Positions 63,525 to 64,000 of a stretch of DNA of 64,000 bases are shown in pieces (position 1 is the first letter of the stretch; every line of letters begins with the position of its first letter). The stretch covers positions 496,001 through 560,000 of the forward strand of contig JANQSJ010000011.1 in assembly GCA_028284065.1 (NCBI GenBank), read 5' to 3'. This stretch comes from Parvularculaceae bacterium (GTDB lineage: Bacteria; Pseudomonadota; Alphaproteobacteria; Caulobacterales; Parvularculaceae). Position numbers and translations under genes: made by a program. Under the pieces are notes generated by a model. The model saw nothing but the letters and a program-made list of their open reading frames with translations. It was not told the origin of the DNA and searched no databases.

Positions 63525-64000
63525 CTATTCGTCCACGACGCCCGCATAGGGGCTTTGGGACAGGCCAAGCCGTTCGATGTCGACCGTCGCGGCGTCGTAG
63601 TTGGCGCGGGCGATGTGGATTTGGAGCTGCGCGAGCATTTCCCGGATGCGCGCGTCGGCGGCGGTCTCTTCGCGCACGTTCACGAGGAAGAAGTCGCTCG
63701 CGCCGCTTGCGAAGCGCTGGCGTTCCGCCTGCTCCATGGTCTCGGACTGGACGACTTCCTGGCGCGCGATCCGCGCGATCTGGCCCGATGTGTCGAGGTC
63801 GATAAGGATGTTCCTGATTTCCAGCTCAATGCGATCCTGGATGCGCCGCCGCTCCTGCTCAACGGCTTCGAATTGCGCGCGCGCCCTGTTGAGGCGGCCC
63901 TTCGCCTCCCGGCGCTGCAGGGGCACGGAAAACCGGAAGCCGACGATTGCGTCGGTCGAATCGAATGTCGGCCCGCCATCGCCGATATCGCCGAAGTCAC
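63525..64000 (-). CDS. TolC-family outer-membrane efflux protein, 3' part
   Basis: The C-terminal fragment of a TolC/OEP protein; the frame stays open to the right edge of the window, giving a product of about 157 residues here. IVGFRFSVPLQRREAKGRLNRARAQFEAVEQ is the typical strand-then-coiled-coil join, and LEIRNILIDLDTSGQIARIARQEVVQSETMEQAE with GASDFFLVNVREE matches the second repeat. Its stop lies 6 bases past the transglutaminase stop. The 5' end is outside the window. Confidence 0.85.
   Translation of the reverse strand, partial: DFGDIGDGGPTFDSTDAIVGFRFSVPLQRREAKGRLNRARAQFEAVEQERRRIQDRIELEIRNILIDLDTSGQIARIARQEVVQSETMEQAERQRFASGASDFFLVNVREETAADARIREMLAQLQIHIARANYDAATVDIERLGLSQSPYAGVVDE

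Noticed and set aside
1-64000. CRISPR array, prophage or complete insertion sequence
   Set aside because: No spaced direct repeats, phage structural genes, integrase or transposase were seen.

Overview
The window is high-GC, gene-dense bacterial DNA and almost certainly alphaproteobacterial. The indicators are a chvI-chvG-hprK-EIIA-HPr block, a short HprK without the N-terminal domain, a NadQ-type Nudix/winged-helix regulator next to nadABC, a 6S RNA upstream of 5-formyltetrahydrofolate cyclo-ligase, a DUF4169 protein, and two proteins with VPLPA-type sorting tails. A marine Parvularculales/Caulobacterales-like host is my best guess, but the sequence alone does not settle it. I see no rRNA, tRNA, CRISPR array, prophage or intact insertion sequence.

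Layout. 1-1.5 kb: the end of an RND efflux operon (permease tail, then adaptor). 1.6-5.1 kb: a minus-strand iron/metal uptake unit made of a DUF2946-like protein, a TonB-dependent siderophore-type receptor and a Tat-exported isonitrile-hydratase-like protein. 5.2-9.2 kb: ChvI/ChvG two-component system, HprK, EIIA(Man), HPr and a pterin dehydratase. 9.4-13.6 kb: a GNAT enzyme, DinB, MAPEG, two membrane proteins and an acyl-CoA dehydrogenase. 13.7-15.7 kb: a cloverleaf-like structured leader and a hybrid histidine kinase. 15.8-26.9 kb: housekeeping and RNA modification (TadA, RluB-like, RsmD), exported hydrolases, 6S RNA, folate cyclo-ligase, YmdB, a methyltransferase and an SDR. 27.2-31.8 kb: a spondin/VPLPA protein, YebC, a GIN-repeat protein and EF-P. 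32.0-38.5 kb: HD hydrolase, tyrosine phosphatase and NadQ, then a terminator and a palindromic operator, then nadA, a membrane protein, nadB and nadC (de novo NAD synthesis). 38.6-46.2 kb: a second VPLPA protein, a SleB hydrolase, PPDK, a crotonase, a DsbA-like protein and a beta-helix protein. 46.2-48.8 kb: a ZnuD-like receptor preceded by a small His/Cys protein. 49-56.5 kb: a CelD-type acetyltransferase, two aminotransferases, HrpB and two thioesterases. 56.5-63.5 kb: the Anbu proteasome-like cluster (Anbu, alpha-E protein, ATP-grasp protein, giant transglutaminase). The right edge cuts a TolC-family gene.

The most interesting points are: the TonB receptor paired with an exported isonitrile-hydratase-like enzyme and a copper-family DUF2946 protein, which suggests an isonitrile metallophore route; the perfect four-stem structure before the hybrid kinase; the clear NadQ operator; and the complete Anbu cluster. 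All functional statements are sequence readings made without database searches.
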